NCBI GenBank assembly: GCA_902826055.1
Contig: CADEDJ010000020.1
Coordinates: 1 to 49,021, forward strand
Direction of reading: 5' to 3'
Origin: an uncultured Nitrosomonas sp.
Lineage (GTDB): Bacteria > Pseudomonadota > Gammaproteobacteria > Burkholderiales > Nitrosomonadaceae
DNA length: 49,021 nt
Part shown: positions 8,998-17,240 of the stretch, piece by piece
Layout: every line of letters starts with the position of its first letter
Numbering within the stretch: position 1 is the stretch's first letter
Notes under the pieces: generated by a model
Database searches by the model: none
Told to the model about the DNA's origin: nothing
The model's input: only the letters and a program-made list of their open reading frames with translations
Position numbers and translations under genes: made by a program

Positions 8998-10542
8998 ATG
9001 ACTAACAAATATATCGCACTGCCCAAAGGCGTATCGGCAGAAAACTTCGATGCGGCTATCCGTGCTTTTCGCAAGGTACTCGGCGATGCTTCTGTGCTCA
9101 CCAGCGCAGAACAGCTTGCACCCTACATTAAGACGATGATGCCGGTTCCTGATGCCGACCATACGCCATCCGCGGCATTACTGGCTACAACCGTCGAGCA
9201 AATCCAGAAAATCGTTGCGATTTGCAATCAATACAAAGTACCGGTCTGGATGATCTCCACCGGGAAAAATCTAGGTTATGGCTCGGCAGCCCCGGCGGAG
9301 CGAGGTCAAGTGGTGCTCGATCTCAAACGCATGAATCGCATCCTTGAAGTGGATAAAGACTTGGCTTTTGCCTTGGTCGAGCCGGGTGTAACCTATCAGC
9401 AACTCTACGATTACATCAAAGAACACAAACTGGGCCTATGGCTGTCGATGCCCGCACCCTCCGCCATCGCCGGGCCAGTCGGTAATACGCTGGATCGTGG
9501 CGTGGGTTATACGCCTTATGGCGAGCACTTCCTGTTTGCTTGCGGTATGGAAGTCGTGCTGGCAAACGGCGAAATTTTGCGCACCGGCATGGGTTCGATG
9601 CCGAATTCCAACACCTGGCAGGTCTTCAAATGGGGATATGGCCCTTATCTGGATGGCATTTTTACGCAATCGAACTATGGCATTGTCACCAAATTCGGTT
9701 TCTGGTTGATGCCTGAACCACCGGCATTCAAGCCGTTTGTCATTCAATATCAGCACGAAGAAGATATCGTCGAGATCGTCGAAACGATCCGGCCGCTGCG
9801 CATCAGCGGGGTCATTCCGAATGCGGTGGTCATTGCCCATGCGCTGTATGAGGCGCCAGTAAAAGCCAAGCGCAGCGATTATGTGTCCGGGCCGGGTTCA
9901 ATTCCGGATGAAGCGGTCTACCGGATCATGAAAGACCATAAACTGGGAATCTGGAACGTATATGCCGCGCTCTATGGCACACAGGAACAGATCGATGTAA
10001 ATTGGAAGATCGTGACACAGGCCTTCGGCCAATCCGGCAAGGCAAAAATCCTGACGGAGCAGGAAGCGGCGGATGATCCTGCATTTGCTTACCGCGCCAA
10101 GCTCATGCGTGGAGACATGACACTCACGGAATTTTCGTTATATAACTGGCGCGGAGGTGGCGGGTCGATGTGGTTTGCACCCGTCTCGCAAGCGCGTGGC
10201 AGTGAAACCCTCAAACAAATGGCGCTGACCAAGCAGATTCTTGCGAAATACGGATTGGATTATTCCGGCGAATTCATCGTCGGCATGCGCGATATGCATC
10301 ATATCGTCGACGTGCTGTACGACAAGACCGATCCTGAACAGACGAAAGCGGCGTATCAGTGTTTCGATGAATTGCTGACTGAATTCTCCGCGCGAGGATA
10401 TGGCACTTATCGCGTCAACACGGCTTTTATGGATAAAGTTGCTGAAACTTATGGTCCGGTGCAGAGAAACGTTCACAAAACGCTGAAGAAAGCACTGGAT
10501 CCCAATGGCATCATAGCACCTGGAAAATCCGGCATTCGCTAA
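8998..10542 (+). CDS. pchF: 4-cresol dehydrogenase-like FAD flavoprotein
   Basis: A 514-residue FAD-linked oxidase of the vanillyl-alcohol oxidase / p-cresol methylhydroxylase family, oxidising a 4-alkylphenol side chain via a quinone methide. The PCMH-type FAD domain is visible around residues 60-230 (STGKNLGYG, GPVGNTLDRGVGYTPYG). The substrate domain follows, and the C-terminal family ending is LDPNGIIAPGKSGIR. The neighbouring cytochrome c indicates a dehydrogenase rather than an O2-using oxidase. Which residue carries the covalent FAD (a tyrosine in PchF, a histidine in VAO) needs alignment around residues 380-400 (NWRGGGGSMWFAPV). No signal peptide is seen, so export would need a partner. 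GGGAG precedes the ATG. Confidence 0.87.
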   Translation: MTNKYIALPKGVSAENFDAAIRAFRKVLGDASVLTSAEQLAPYIKTMMPVPDADHTPSAALLATTVEQIQKIVAICNQYKVPVWMISTGKNLGYGSAAPAERGQVVLDLKRMNRILEVDKDLAFALVEPGVTYQQLYDYIKEHKLGLWLSMPAPSAIAGPVGNTLDRGVGYTPYGEHFLFACGMEVVLANGEILRTGMGSMPNSNTWQVFKWGYGPYLDGIFTQSNYGIVTKFGFWLMPEPPAFKPFVIQYQHEEDIVEIVETIRPLRISGVIPNAVVIAHALYEAPVKAKRSDYVSGPGSIPDEAVYRIMKDHKLGIWNVYAALYGTQEQIDVNWKIVTQAFGQSGKAKILTEQEAADDPAFAYRAKLMRGDMTLTEFSLYNWRGGGGSMWFAPVSQARGSETLKQMALTKQILAKYGLDYSGEFIVGMRDMHHIVDVLYDKTDPEQTKAAYQCFDELLTEFSARGYGTYRVNTAFMDKVAETYGPVQRNVHKTLKKALDPNGIIAPGKSGIR

Positions 10543-10592
10543 TTTCATCTGGACTTTGAGCAAAAGATAATCATTCTAAAGCGGAGGAAAAG

Positions 10593-11705
10593 ATGAGAAA
10601 AATCAAGGCAGCCGTTGTCCGCCAGCCAGGCGGGCCTTTCCAGATAGAAGAGCTGGTGCAGGATGAGCCACATTTTGATGAAGTGCGTGTCCGTATTGTA
10701 GCAACGGGAATGTGTCATACCGATATGGTCGCGCGCGATCAGCTTTATAAAGTGCCGCTTCCCATCGTGCTTGGACATGAAGGTTCGGGGGTAGTCGAGC
10801 AAATCGGCAGTAACGTGAAGAAAGTAGCCGTTGGCGATCACGTGGTGCTGACCTATATGTGGTGCGGTCACTGCAAACCTTGCTTAAATGGCGATTTGAC
10901 TTATTGCGAGCATTTTTATGCCTTGAATTTCAATGGCGCACGCGAAGACGGCAGCACGTCAACCTTTGGAACAGACAACACACCAGAACCGATTCACGAT
11001 CATTTCTTCGGACAATCGTCGTTTGGCACCTTTGCGCTGGTGCACGAGCGTAACGTCATCAAAGTCCCCAAAGATGCGCCCTTGGAGCTGCTTGGCCCTT
11101 TGGGTTGCGGCATTCAGACTGGTGCCGGAGCCGTGATTAACGCGCTCAAAGTGAGTCCGGGCAGCAGTTTCGCGGCTTTCGGCGGTGGTGCGGTGGGACT
11201 CAGTGCCGTGATGGCGGCACGGGCTGCCGGTGCCACGACTATTATCTCGGCAGACGTGGTTCCTTCGCGCTTGGCTCTGGCGATGGAACTCGGCGCCACC
11301 CATACCATCAACAGCCGGGAAACCGATCCGGTCGAAGCGGTTCGTAAAATTACCGGTGGCGGCACTGATTTCGCGCTGGAATCGAGCGGGCGTCCAGCCG
11401 TGTTGCGTCAAGCCATTGATGCGCTGGCTATCCGGGGAACATGCGGTATCGTCGGTGCACCCGCCTTGGGTACGGAAGCGAGTTTCGATGTGAACGGTGT
11501 AATGACAACAGGGAAGCGCATTATTGGCATCATTGAAGGCGATAGCAAACCCGATCTTTTCATTCCAGCACTGGTTGAGCTTTATCAGCAGGGAAGATTT
11601 CCTTTTGATAAGCTGGTGAAATTCTACTCCCTCGATCAAATCAATCAGGCTGCTGAAGATAGCGAGAAGGGCATCACGATCAAACCGATCATCCGGCTGC
11701 AGTAA
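10593..11705 (+). CDS. Zinc-dependent (aryl-)alcohol dehydrogenase
   Basis: A 370-residue medium-chain NAD(P)-dependent alcohol dehydrogenase. Catalytic zinc ligands are C41 (GMCHTD) and H62 (GHEG), with the third cysteine in [12 protein letters not shown]. The structural zinc is held by C91, C94, C97 and C105. The nucleotide fold shows [11 protein letters not shown]. The long loop and [14 protein letters not shown] resemble benzyl/aryl-alcohol dehydrogenases. It follows the PchF-like gene after 50 bases with GGAGG before the ATG. It would oxidise the benzylic alcohol formed by the flavoprotein, or supplied by other oxygenases, to the aldehyde. Substrate specificity is inferred from context. 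Confidence 0.88.
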   Translation: MRKIKAAVVRQPGGPFQIEELVQDEPHFDEVRVRIVATGMCHTDMVARDQLYKVPLPIVLGHEGSGVVEQIGSNVKKVAVGDHVVLTYMWCGHCKPCLNGDLTYCEHFYALNFNGAREDGSTSTFGTDNTPEPIHDHFFGQSSFGTFALVHERNVIKVPKDAPLELLGPLGCGIQTGAGAVINALKVSPGSSFAAFGGGAVGLSAVMAARAAGATTIISADVVPSRLALAMELGATHTINSRETDPVEAVRKITGGGTDFALESSGRPAVLRQAIDALAIRGTCGIVGAPALGTEASFDVNGVMTTGKRIIGIIEGDSKPDLFIPALVELYQQGRFPFDKLVKFYSLDQINQAAEDSEKGITIKPIIRLQ

Positions 11706-11772
11706 AATTTACCAACGTTCCTCCGAATAACTTCAACTGGATCTTGGGTAAAACAAACAGGAAAAATGCATT

Positions 11773-13275
11773 ATGGAAAATAAAAAAGAATCTCCACCGC
11801 TTTATTCAAATTTCGATCAACTATTGATTAACGGTCAATGGCGCCACGGCAAGGGAGCAAAGGTTCTAAGCGATTTGAATCCTTATAATGGTACTATTCT
11901 TGCCGAAATTCCACATGCCAATCGCGATGACATGGATGAAGCCTATCGTGGTGCCGCAAAGGCGCAGCACGCATGGGCGGCATTAATACCGGGCGAGCGC
12001 GCAGCAATTATGCGCCGTGCGGCGCAGATTATGGAAGCGCGCCGTGAAGAAATTGTGTCATGGATCATTCATGAGTCCGGCGGCACGCGTATTAAAGCCA
12101 ATCTGGAGTGGAATGCCGTACACGGCGTGCTGCTTGAGGCAGCCACCCTGCCTTATCTGGTGGAAGGCCGGATTCTTCCGGCGGATATCCCCGGCAAGGA
12201 AAGCCGCATGTACCGTAAACCCGTCGGCGTCGTCGGTGTGATCAGCCCTTGGAATTGGCCATTTCAGCTCACTGCCCGTTCTGCAGCGCCTGCGCTTGCG
12301 GTCGGTAATGCTGTCGTGGTCAAGCCGGCCAGCGATACCCCTATAACGGGCGGATTGCTGTTTGCAAAAATCCTTGAAGAAGCAGGATTGCCTCCAGGTA
12401 TACTCAGCGTTATCGTCGGTGCAGGCAGCGAGATTGGCGATGCCTTTGTCACCCATCCTATTCCTCGCGTCATATCATTTACCGGTTCAACACCGGTTGG
12501 CCGCAATATCGCAAAGTTAGCGGCTGAGGGCCCCATGCTAAAGCGGCTTGAATTGGAATTGGGCGGGAATGGCCCGTTCGTGGTATTGAATGATGCCGAC
12601 CTGGAACAAGCTGTCGAGGCTGCCGTGTTTGGTAAATTTCTGCACCAGGGTCAAACCTGCATGAGCGTTAATCGCTTCATTATCGATGACCGGATTCACG
12701 ATGAGTTTGCGGAACGCTTTGCCGCTCGCGTACGCCAACTAAAAGCAGGTGATCCGGATGCGCCTGATACGATGATCGGTCCCATTATCAACAAATCCCA
12801 ATTAAATGGCCTGCAACAACGAATTCGAGATGCCGTCTCAGCGGGTGCGCATCAAATGGTTGGCGGTGATGCGCAAGGATTGGTACTTCCACCCCATGTA
12901 TTTTCTCAAGTCACCAATCAGATGCCAGTGGCACAGACGGAATCGTTTGGCCCTATTGCACCGATCTTGCGTGCACGCAATGAAGCCGATGCGTTGAATA
13001 TCGCTAACGACACCGACCTTGGGTTGGCTGCCGCGGTGTTTACGCAAGATGTCGAGCGCGGCCTTCGGTTCGCACAGCAACTCGAATCCGGCATGGCGCA
13101 TATCAATGATCAGCCGGTCAACGATTTACCTTACAATCCATTCGGCGGTGAAAAAAATTCAGGCGTCGGCCGTTTCAATGGCGCTTGGGCCGTTGCAGCA
13201 TTTACGACTGATCAATGGATCAGTATTCAGCACATACCTCGCCACTATCCCTTCGATACTCGAAATATCACCTAA
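11773..13275 (+). CDS. Aldehyde dehydrogenase, benzaldehyde-type
   Basis: A 500-residue NAD(P)-dependent aldehyde dehydrogenase. The catalytic cysteine is C296 (HQGQTCMS) and the general base E262 (LELELGGN). The oxyanion/cofactor loop [10 protein letters not shown] and the VVKPASDTP strand are intact. The family includes vanillin and benzaldehyde dehydrogenases. It is the last gene of the same-strand block and follows the alcohol dehydrogenase after 67 bases. It would convert an aromatic aldehyde to the acid, for example 4-hydroxybenzaldehyde to 4-hydroxybenzoate. That substrate rests on gene order, since aldehyde dehydrogenases are hard to separate by motif alone. In the P. putida cresol operon the aldehyde dehydrogenase (pchA) also sits in the operon. 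Confidence 0.88.
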   Translation: MENKKESPPLYSNFDQLLINGQWRHGKGAKVLSDLNPYNGTILAEIPHANRDDMDEAYRGAAKAQHAWAALIPGERAAIMRRAAQIMEARREEIVSWIIHESGGTRIKANLEWNAVHGVLLEAATLPYLVEGRILPADIPGKESRMYRKPVGVVGVISPWNWPFQLTARSAAPALAVGNAVVVKPASDTPITGGLLFAKILEEAGLPPGILSVIVGAGSEIGDAFVTHPIPRVISFTGSTPVGRNIAKLAAEGPMLKRLELELGGNGPFVVLNDADLEQAVEAAVFGKFLHQGQTCMSVNRFIIDDRIHDEFAERFAARVRQLKAGDPDAPDTMIGPIINKSQLNGLQQRIRDAVSAGAHQMVGGDAQGLVLPPHVFSQVTNQMPVAQTESFGPIAPILRARNEADALNIANDTDLGLAAAVFTQDVERGLRFAQQLESGMAHINDQPVNDLPYNPFGGEKNSGVGRFNGAWAVAAFTTDQWISIQHIPRHYPFDTRNIT

Positions 13276-13317
13276 TAAAAATTCAAGTTGCACTTAAATG
13301 GGGAGTACTAAAGCTTA

Positions 13318-13348
13318 CACTACTGTAAAAATTAATGAGACAGTAGTG
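13318..13348 (+). terminator. Hairpin after the aldehyde dehydrogenase gene
   Basis: A 9-bp perfect inverted repeat (CACTACTGT / ACAGTAGTG) with a 13-base loop begins 42 bases after the aldehyde dehydrogenase stop. No T-run follows, so it may stabilise the 3' end of the operon transcript rather than terminate by itself. It abuts the left edge of the IS481 remnant, and could equally belong to that insertion's junction. Confidence 0.4.
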
Positions 13349-13350
13349 AT

Positions 13351-13526
13351 TACAACAATGTGCGCATTCACCAAGGCAAAATGTGCCGCGGCCATACTCC
13401 GATGCAAACATTAATTGACGGAAAGGAGATATGGGACGATAAAATTTACGCATTGAATAAATGAATTTGATCTAACAGGCACATCGTAATATCGGGTAAC
13501 TGTCAGATCAGGTCGCGACTACTACA
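13351..13526 (+). pseudogene. IS481-family transposase C-terminus and right end (remnant)
   Basis: The frame 13351-13464 reads YNNVRIHQGKMCRGHTPM then QTLIDGKEIW and a tail ending ALNK-stop. This closely follows the conserved end of IS481-type transposases (YNNERTHQGKMC...TPM...LDGK). Immediately upstream the frame is closed by a stop, so only the last 37 codons survive. About 40 bases after the stop, the stretch around 13500-13526 (TGTCAGATCAGGTC, ending ACTACA) looks like the element's right inverted repeat. No catalytic residues, left end or other frames of the transposase are present here. It is a dead relic between the aromatic operon and the PII-like gene. Confidence 0.75.
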
Positions 13527-13537
13527 CGTAAACCCAC

Positions 13538-13861
13538 TCATCCTAATTGGTGATGTAATGAATGTGTTTGTGTATGGCAATTTGAAATCAAGCACAAACC
13601 ATTAAAGTTTTTCATTGCTGGCTGCAATTCATTTAGAACTTTTTGTGCGTGGCCTTCCTGGCATGCAAGAATTATTACTGCATTCTCATTGGTAATTAGA
13701 GCGTCATCTGGATTTCGTATGCCTCGTGAACCGATGCCACCTGCATTTTTGATGATAGTGTATCCGCGTACTTCGGATCTCTCTAATAATTCTATTAGAT
13801 GATTGAGATATTCTATTCCGATCACTATTTCGAATCTTTTCAATGAAATTGAATCATTCAT
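13538..13861 (-). CDS. PII-like signalling protein (orphan, CPII/SbtB type)
   Basis: A 107-residue protein with the PII ferredoxin-like pattern: strand FEIVIGIEYLNHLIELLE, then VRGYTIIKNAGGIGSRG in the T-loop region and a second strand ENAVIILACQEGHAQKVL. The RGYTI...GG.G.RG block is the family hallmark, while the classical GlnB T-loop tyrosine context is absent. It resembles the PII-like proteins next to bicarbonate transporters and carboxysome genes, which bind adenine nucleotides. No transporter gene is adjacent. The last 15 residues (after GLCLISN) run to a stop 12 bases from the IS481 right end, so the native C-terminus may have been altered by the insertion. No strong Shine-Dalgarno sequence is seen. 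Confidence 0.7.
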   Translation of the reverse strand: MNDSISLKRFEIVIGIEYLNHLIELLERSEVRGYTIIKNAGGIGSRGIRNPDDALITNENAVIILACQEGHAQKVLNELQPAMKNFNGLCLISNCHTQTHSLHHQLG

Positions 13862-14143
13862 TTATTTTTCCCAGGAAATTAGATAATTACCCAATATTGT
13901 TATGAGATGTTTTCTTGTATGGCCGCTTACGGTCTCGTTGATCCCTGCAACCCCTCATGCTTCCGTGATAACTTTCTTCAGATGCAAAAGAAAAAGATGC
14001 CATCTTAGTTCAGTTAACATGAGGTGTATATTAAGGAAACCTTGGTTTTTTCCTAAAGGGAACCATTAAGTTGCACTACTTGATTGGGTAAATATGATCA
14101 GTAAAAATGTGCACGATTGGGTGTAAGAAACCAGTGGTGCCAG

Positions 14144-14491
14144 CTACATTGATTCCATAAATTCTTTAAGCACGACAACATGGTTAATATCCTCATTTTT
14201 AGCTGCATAGACCAAGGTCACGGTTTTATGCTTGGCTAATAAGTTTAAAACAACTGCTGTAGCAGGATTTTGTGTCAGTTCTGCAACATAACGATTGCGA
14301 AATTCTTTGAATTTTTCTGGGTCATGGTTAAACCACTTACGTAATTCTGGCGAAGGGGCAATCTCTTTTAACCACAAATCAATTGCTGCTTGTTCTTTCG
14401 TCACCCCCCGAGGCCACAGTCTATCCACCAGGATCCTGTATTCATCTTTTGCAGCGTTTTCATAGACTCGTTTAATGTTGATTGCGCTCAT
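14144..14491 (-). CDS. DUF488 family protein
   Basis: A 115-residue cytoplasmic protein of the DUF488 family. Hallmarks seen are the N-terminal strand INIKRVYE, the conserved YRILVDRLWPRG loop, WLKEIAPSPELRKWF and HDPEKFKEFRNRY, and a C-terminal VTLVYAAKNEDINHVVVL strand-helix. The family has no established biochemical activity; members are small, often single genes. Here it stands alone, with AT-rich spacers on both sides and a 27-base palindromic site about 60 bases upstream of its start, which could be a regulatory site. Confidence 0.85.
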   Translation of the reverse strand: MSAINIKRVYENAAKDEYRILVDRLWPRGVTKEQAAIDLWLKEIAPSPELRKWFNHDPEKFKEFRNRYVAELTQNPATAVVLNLLAKHKTVTLVYAAKNEDINHVVVLKEFMESM

Positions 14492-14811
14492 GGTATTTGC
14501 CGAATATGACCGGCAACAATTTCAAAATTGTATCGGTGTTTTAATACTTACAAATTTTACTTGAGTAAATTTGTATGATGTAAAGAAGTCTCATGCGGAG
14601 GTTACCTATACACCACGTTCTGACAGGATTCGACCAAGGCAATTAGATCTTTGCTCGCATAATACGCCTGACTTACTGAAAAGCTGTTTCATTTGTTTAG
14701 CATTCCTTCGCATTTGTATCGTTTTCCTAACCGCATATTTTTGTTCAAGTGCCCCCGTTGATGCTTTTTTGTTTTCCTGAAAAAATTCCGGGGGCACGAT
14801 CCCTATCAGAT
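14492..14811. other. 320-base spacer with two inverted repeats
   Basis: No convincing gene was found. A near-palindrome at 14549-14575 has arms TACAAATTTTAC and GTAAATTTGTA around TTGA and could be an operator for the DUF488 gene. A second, GC-rich inverted repeat has perfect 9-bp arms (GTGCCCCCG / CGGGGGCAC) at 14749-14757 and 14789-14797 and ends 15 bases before the small membrane protein gene's stop. Reading frames of 60-70 codons exist on both strands here but lack a start context or any recognisable family. Confidence 0.45.
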
Positions 14812-15021
14812 TTAACCCGAACTGTTATTCCGTAGTACTTGCAGGCGATTAAGACTATCCACTTCCAGCGTCGCGATCTGTTGCAGCTCTCGTGGGTTCC
14901 ATATGGCATTATCCGAAGACAATGCCACAACGGCCGCTAAGGAGAATGTGATTGTGTAGAGAATAGCAATTGCATAAACTACAAATAATTGGGGTGCTTT
15001 TAGTAACTCTCTGATTTCCAT
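14812..15021 (-). CDS. Small single-pass membrane protein
   Basis: A 69-residue protein I do not recognise. After a short charged start (MEIRELLKAPQ) comes a long hydrophobic stretch, about residues 12-36, including VVYAIAILYTITFSLAAVVAL. It is followed by a soluble tail of about 30 residues (ATLEVDSLNRLQVLRNNSSG). A clear AAGGAG lies eight bases before the ATG, which is the main reason to accept it as a gene. It is divergent from the LysR gene, 270-330 bases away, so that regulator could control it; this is a guess from position. Confidence 0.6.
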   Translation of the reverse strand: MEIRELLKAPQLFVVYAIAILYTITFSLAAVVALSSDNAIWNPRELQQIATLEVDSLNRLQVLRNNSSG

Positions 15022-15353
15022 AATTTTTACTCCTTATAATAGATTAATTGATTATTTCTGTAAGTGGTAAGTGATATCCGACTTGTAAAAATAACCCTAC
15101 GATTAATACGCTCTATTGGGTTGACAATGAAATTCTTAATTATTCAACCGCGATAGCACTTCATTTTAAATAGCTAAAAACAGCTATCTAAGGTTAGATA
15201 AATATTAATTGTTTAATTACAATAACAACCATCATTACTGTAGGGTGTAAAAAATAAATATCTCACCTTGGAAGAAATAATATAGGTAGAATGTATCAAA
15301 GAGAAGTATCAAGAAATGAAACATTTTGTTTCCAAATTGGATACAATACTATT

Positions 15354-16265
15354 ATGCAGGATCTTAATCTTTTCATTATCTTTGCTCGTGTGGTGGAAGC
15401 AGGTAGTTTTGCGGAAGCGGCGCGTCGTATGGATATTTCCCGTGCCGCAGTTAGCAAGGCAGTTGCTAAACTTGAGAAGGATCTTAGTACGCGATTACTT
15501 CTCCGGAGCACTCGACATCTTAGTTTGACTGAAACAGGTATCGCGCTTTCAGAGCATGTGACACGTATTCTTGAAGAAGCTGAACAGGCCGAACAAGTCG
15601 TGAATAGCCTCCATGCCGAGCCGCGCGGAACACTCAGAGTGAGTGTGCCAAGTTCCTTTGGCACGCGCCACATCGCTCCGGCACTTCCTTGTTTTCTGGA
15701 TCGTTACCCTAAAATCAAAGTAGATTTGACCATTACCGATCGTCCAGGTGATTTGATCGAAGAAGGATACGATGTACAAATTCGCGTAACTAACGAGCCC
15801 GATCTTAATCTGGTGGCTCGCAAAATTGCGCCGGTGCGCCGCATATTGTGCGCAACGCCTCAGTATTTCCAGCAATGGGGCGTCCCACAAAAACCACAAG
15901 ATCTCGTAAAACATAATTGCCTCGATTGCGCACTCTCGCCTGAACAAGGCTACTGGCGCTTCACCGGGCCGGAAGGCAACATCAAGGTTCCAGTATCGGG
16001 CACCTTGCGTATTAATAATAATGATGCGCTTGCCCAAGCCGTTCTACATGGATTAGGAATCGCTTTGTTGCCTACTTATACCATTGGCATGGAATTACAA
16101 AAGGGACGGCTTCAAGCTGCGCTTCCAGAATACCTATCGGTAGAACGTTATATTTATGCCTGTTATCTGCCAAGCAGGCATTTGCCGAAAAAGATCAGCT
16201 CATTTATTAATTTCTTATCGGAACATGTTGGAGATATGCCTTACTGGGATCGATCTTTGAAGTAG
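15354..16265 (+). CDS. LysR-family transcriptional regulator
   Basis: A 303-residue DNA-binding regulator. The N-terminal winged helix-turn-helix spans about residues 1-60 (SFAEAARRMDISRAAVSKAV is the recognition region). A periplasmic-binding-like effector domain starts near residue 85 (GTLRVSVPSSFGTRHIAP) and carries the DRPGDLIEEGYDVQIRV stretch typical of the DsdC/CrgA-type subgroup. The start is placed at MQDLNLF, where family similarity begins. An upstream in-frame ATG at 15291 is preceded by AGGT and would add 21 residues, so the start is uncertain. Its targets are not evident; it faces away from the small membrane protein gene. Confidence 0.88.
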   Translation: MQDLNLFIIFARVVEAGSFAEAARRMDISRAAVSKAVAKLEKDLSTRLLLRSTRHLSLTETGIALSEHVTRILEEAEQAEQVVNSLHAEPRGTLRVSVPSSFGTRHIAPALPCFLDRYPKIKVDLTITDRPGDLIEEGYDVQIRVTNEPDLNLVARKIAPVRRILCATPQYFQQWGVPQKPQDLVKHNCLDCALSPEQGYWRFTGPEGNIKVPVSGTLRINNNDALAQAVLHGLGIALLPTYTIGMELQKGRLQAALPEYLSVERYIYACYLPSRHLPKKISSFINFLSEHVGDMPYWDRSLK

Positions 16266-16300
16266 ATGAGTGCCATCCGGCATCTGGCTTCAAGTCTTAT

Positions 16301-16444
16301 CAACTATGAAACAAAACGTTTATTGACTGTTACCTCTATTCGATCCGTAAACCGATTGATTTTACTGAAGCGGCAAGGAATGTGATTGGTGACAATGAGC
16401 ATTTATTAGGGTTGGTGGTGGCCTATTGGCAATCTCGAATTCTT
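16301..16444 (+). pseudogene. Truncated reading frame, possibly a methyltransferase N-terminus
   Basis: This frame translates to a stretch such as NEHLLGLVVAYWQSRIL, which recalls the dimerisation helix at the start of class I O-methyltransferase-like proteins. Likeness ends where the left arm of the palindromic element begins at 16445, and no continuation is seen beyond the element. There is no good start codon with a ribosome site. I read it as a fragment left by insertion or deletion. The family suggestion is weak and rests on about 15 residues. Confidence 0.25.
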
Positions 16445-16563
16445 CTTATGGAAACTCTGAATAACTGTCATTTCGAGTATAGTGAGAAATCGATGGTATT
16501 GATTGCCAAAGATTCCTCATTTTGTTCGGAATGACATGGAGGGTTATTCAGAGTTTCCATAAG
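16445..16563. repeat. Palindromic MITE-like element, copy A
   Basis: A 119-base element bounded by perfect 21-bp terminal inverted repeats at 16445-16465 and 16543-16563 (left arm begins CTTATGGAAACTCTGAATAA). Inside, a second imperfect pair of arms (GTCATTTCGAG.../...CGGAATGAC) continues the pairing, so the whole unit can fold into one long hairpin. Its reverse complement matches the element at 46309-46424 at about 93 of 100 aligned positions by hand. It encodes no protein. Size, terminal repeats and dispersed copies fit a non-autonomous mobile palindromic element. Confidence 0.85.
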
Positions 16564-16747
16564 TTTTATCAAATGCCGCTTGCCAAAATTTAATAGTGTG
16601 TCTGAACCGGTAACCAACAGGCATAACTATCGAGGAAAGGATTCAAGCAATACTGAAAAGTTTTCCATCTATCCATCGGTGATAGATGTTACGCAATGCC
16701 TGTTTACATAAATCCACGCTTAGACTGTATTTCGAGGAGAAATGCCT

Positions 16748-16891
16748 ATGAAAATTTTTGTGATTATGTCCATGATTATTTGTAGCCTCGCCAGTTGTGC
16801 GACTAATAGCTCTTCTCATTGGCCAGAACAAAATGACGAATGCACGCTAGCAGGAAGGGCGTTCATCTACTCCTGCATCCGTCGAAGATAA
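16748..16891 (+). CDS. Small lipoprotein of unknown function
   Basis: A 47-residue reading frame with a short hydrophobic signal (MKIFVIMSMIICSLASC), a lipobox LASC with the acylated cysteine at residue 17, then a Ser-rich linker and a short tail with two further cysteines (ECTLAG...YSCI) ending in RRR. GAGGAGA lies seven bases before this ATG. An ATG six bases upstream is too close to the ribosome site. It lies alone between the palindromic element and the DUF4112 gene. The signal and ribosome site make it credible; no family is recognised. Confidence 0.6.
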   Translation: MKIFVIMSMIICSLASCATNSSSHWPEQNDECTLAGRAFIYSCIRRR

Positions 16892-17240
16892 CCCTACGAG
16901 TTACCCTCCTATGAATATCGTATATGTGACGTTTGCCGTCAAGTATGGAGTCCATTGATTTAAGCAGCAAGTAGATTTGCAGAGCGTGTTTCTACTAACG
17001 CAAGGCAGATTGTACAGTTAACCAATTGGCCGAGTGTTTGTTGGGTTAGATATGATTTGATAACCATTTTAAAGTTTTGTCTGGCTGATTGTGATAGATT
17101 TGCCATATCCCCGGAAGAAATAAGTTGTGCACACGTTTTATTTGTTAATAATCAATCAGATACAATAAGGTTAATAAGTGAGGAAGTACTTAAAAAATTA
17201 TTCTGTTAAACAATAACATAACTTATTCATAGAACTTTGT
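16892..17240 (+). other. 349-base AT-rich spacer with an unassigned stop-free frame
   Basis: No recognisable gene. One frame is open for 81 codons, 16964-17206, before a TAA at 17207-17209, and encodes segments such as RQIVQLTNWP and SPEEISCAHVLF. It lacks a well-placed start, but a short ATG frame at 16945 (MESIDLSSK) runs into it if one shift is allowed. It could be a decayed small gene. Nothing else is seen in this spacer. Confidence 0.3.

Noticed and set aside
14571..14797. Frames of 60-70 codons on both strands upstream of the small membrane gene
   Set aside because: No start context and no family similarity; one spans the GC-rich inverted repeat.
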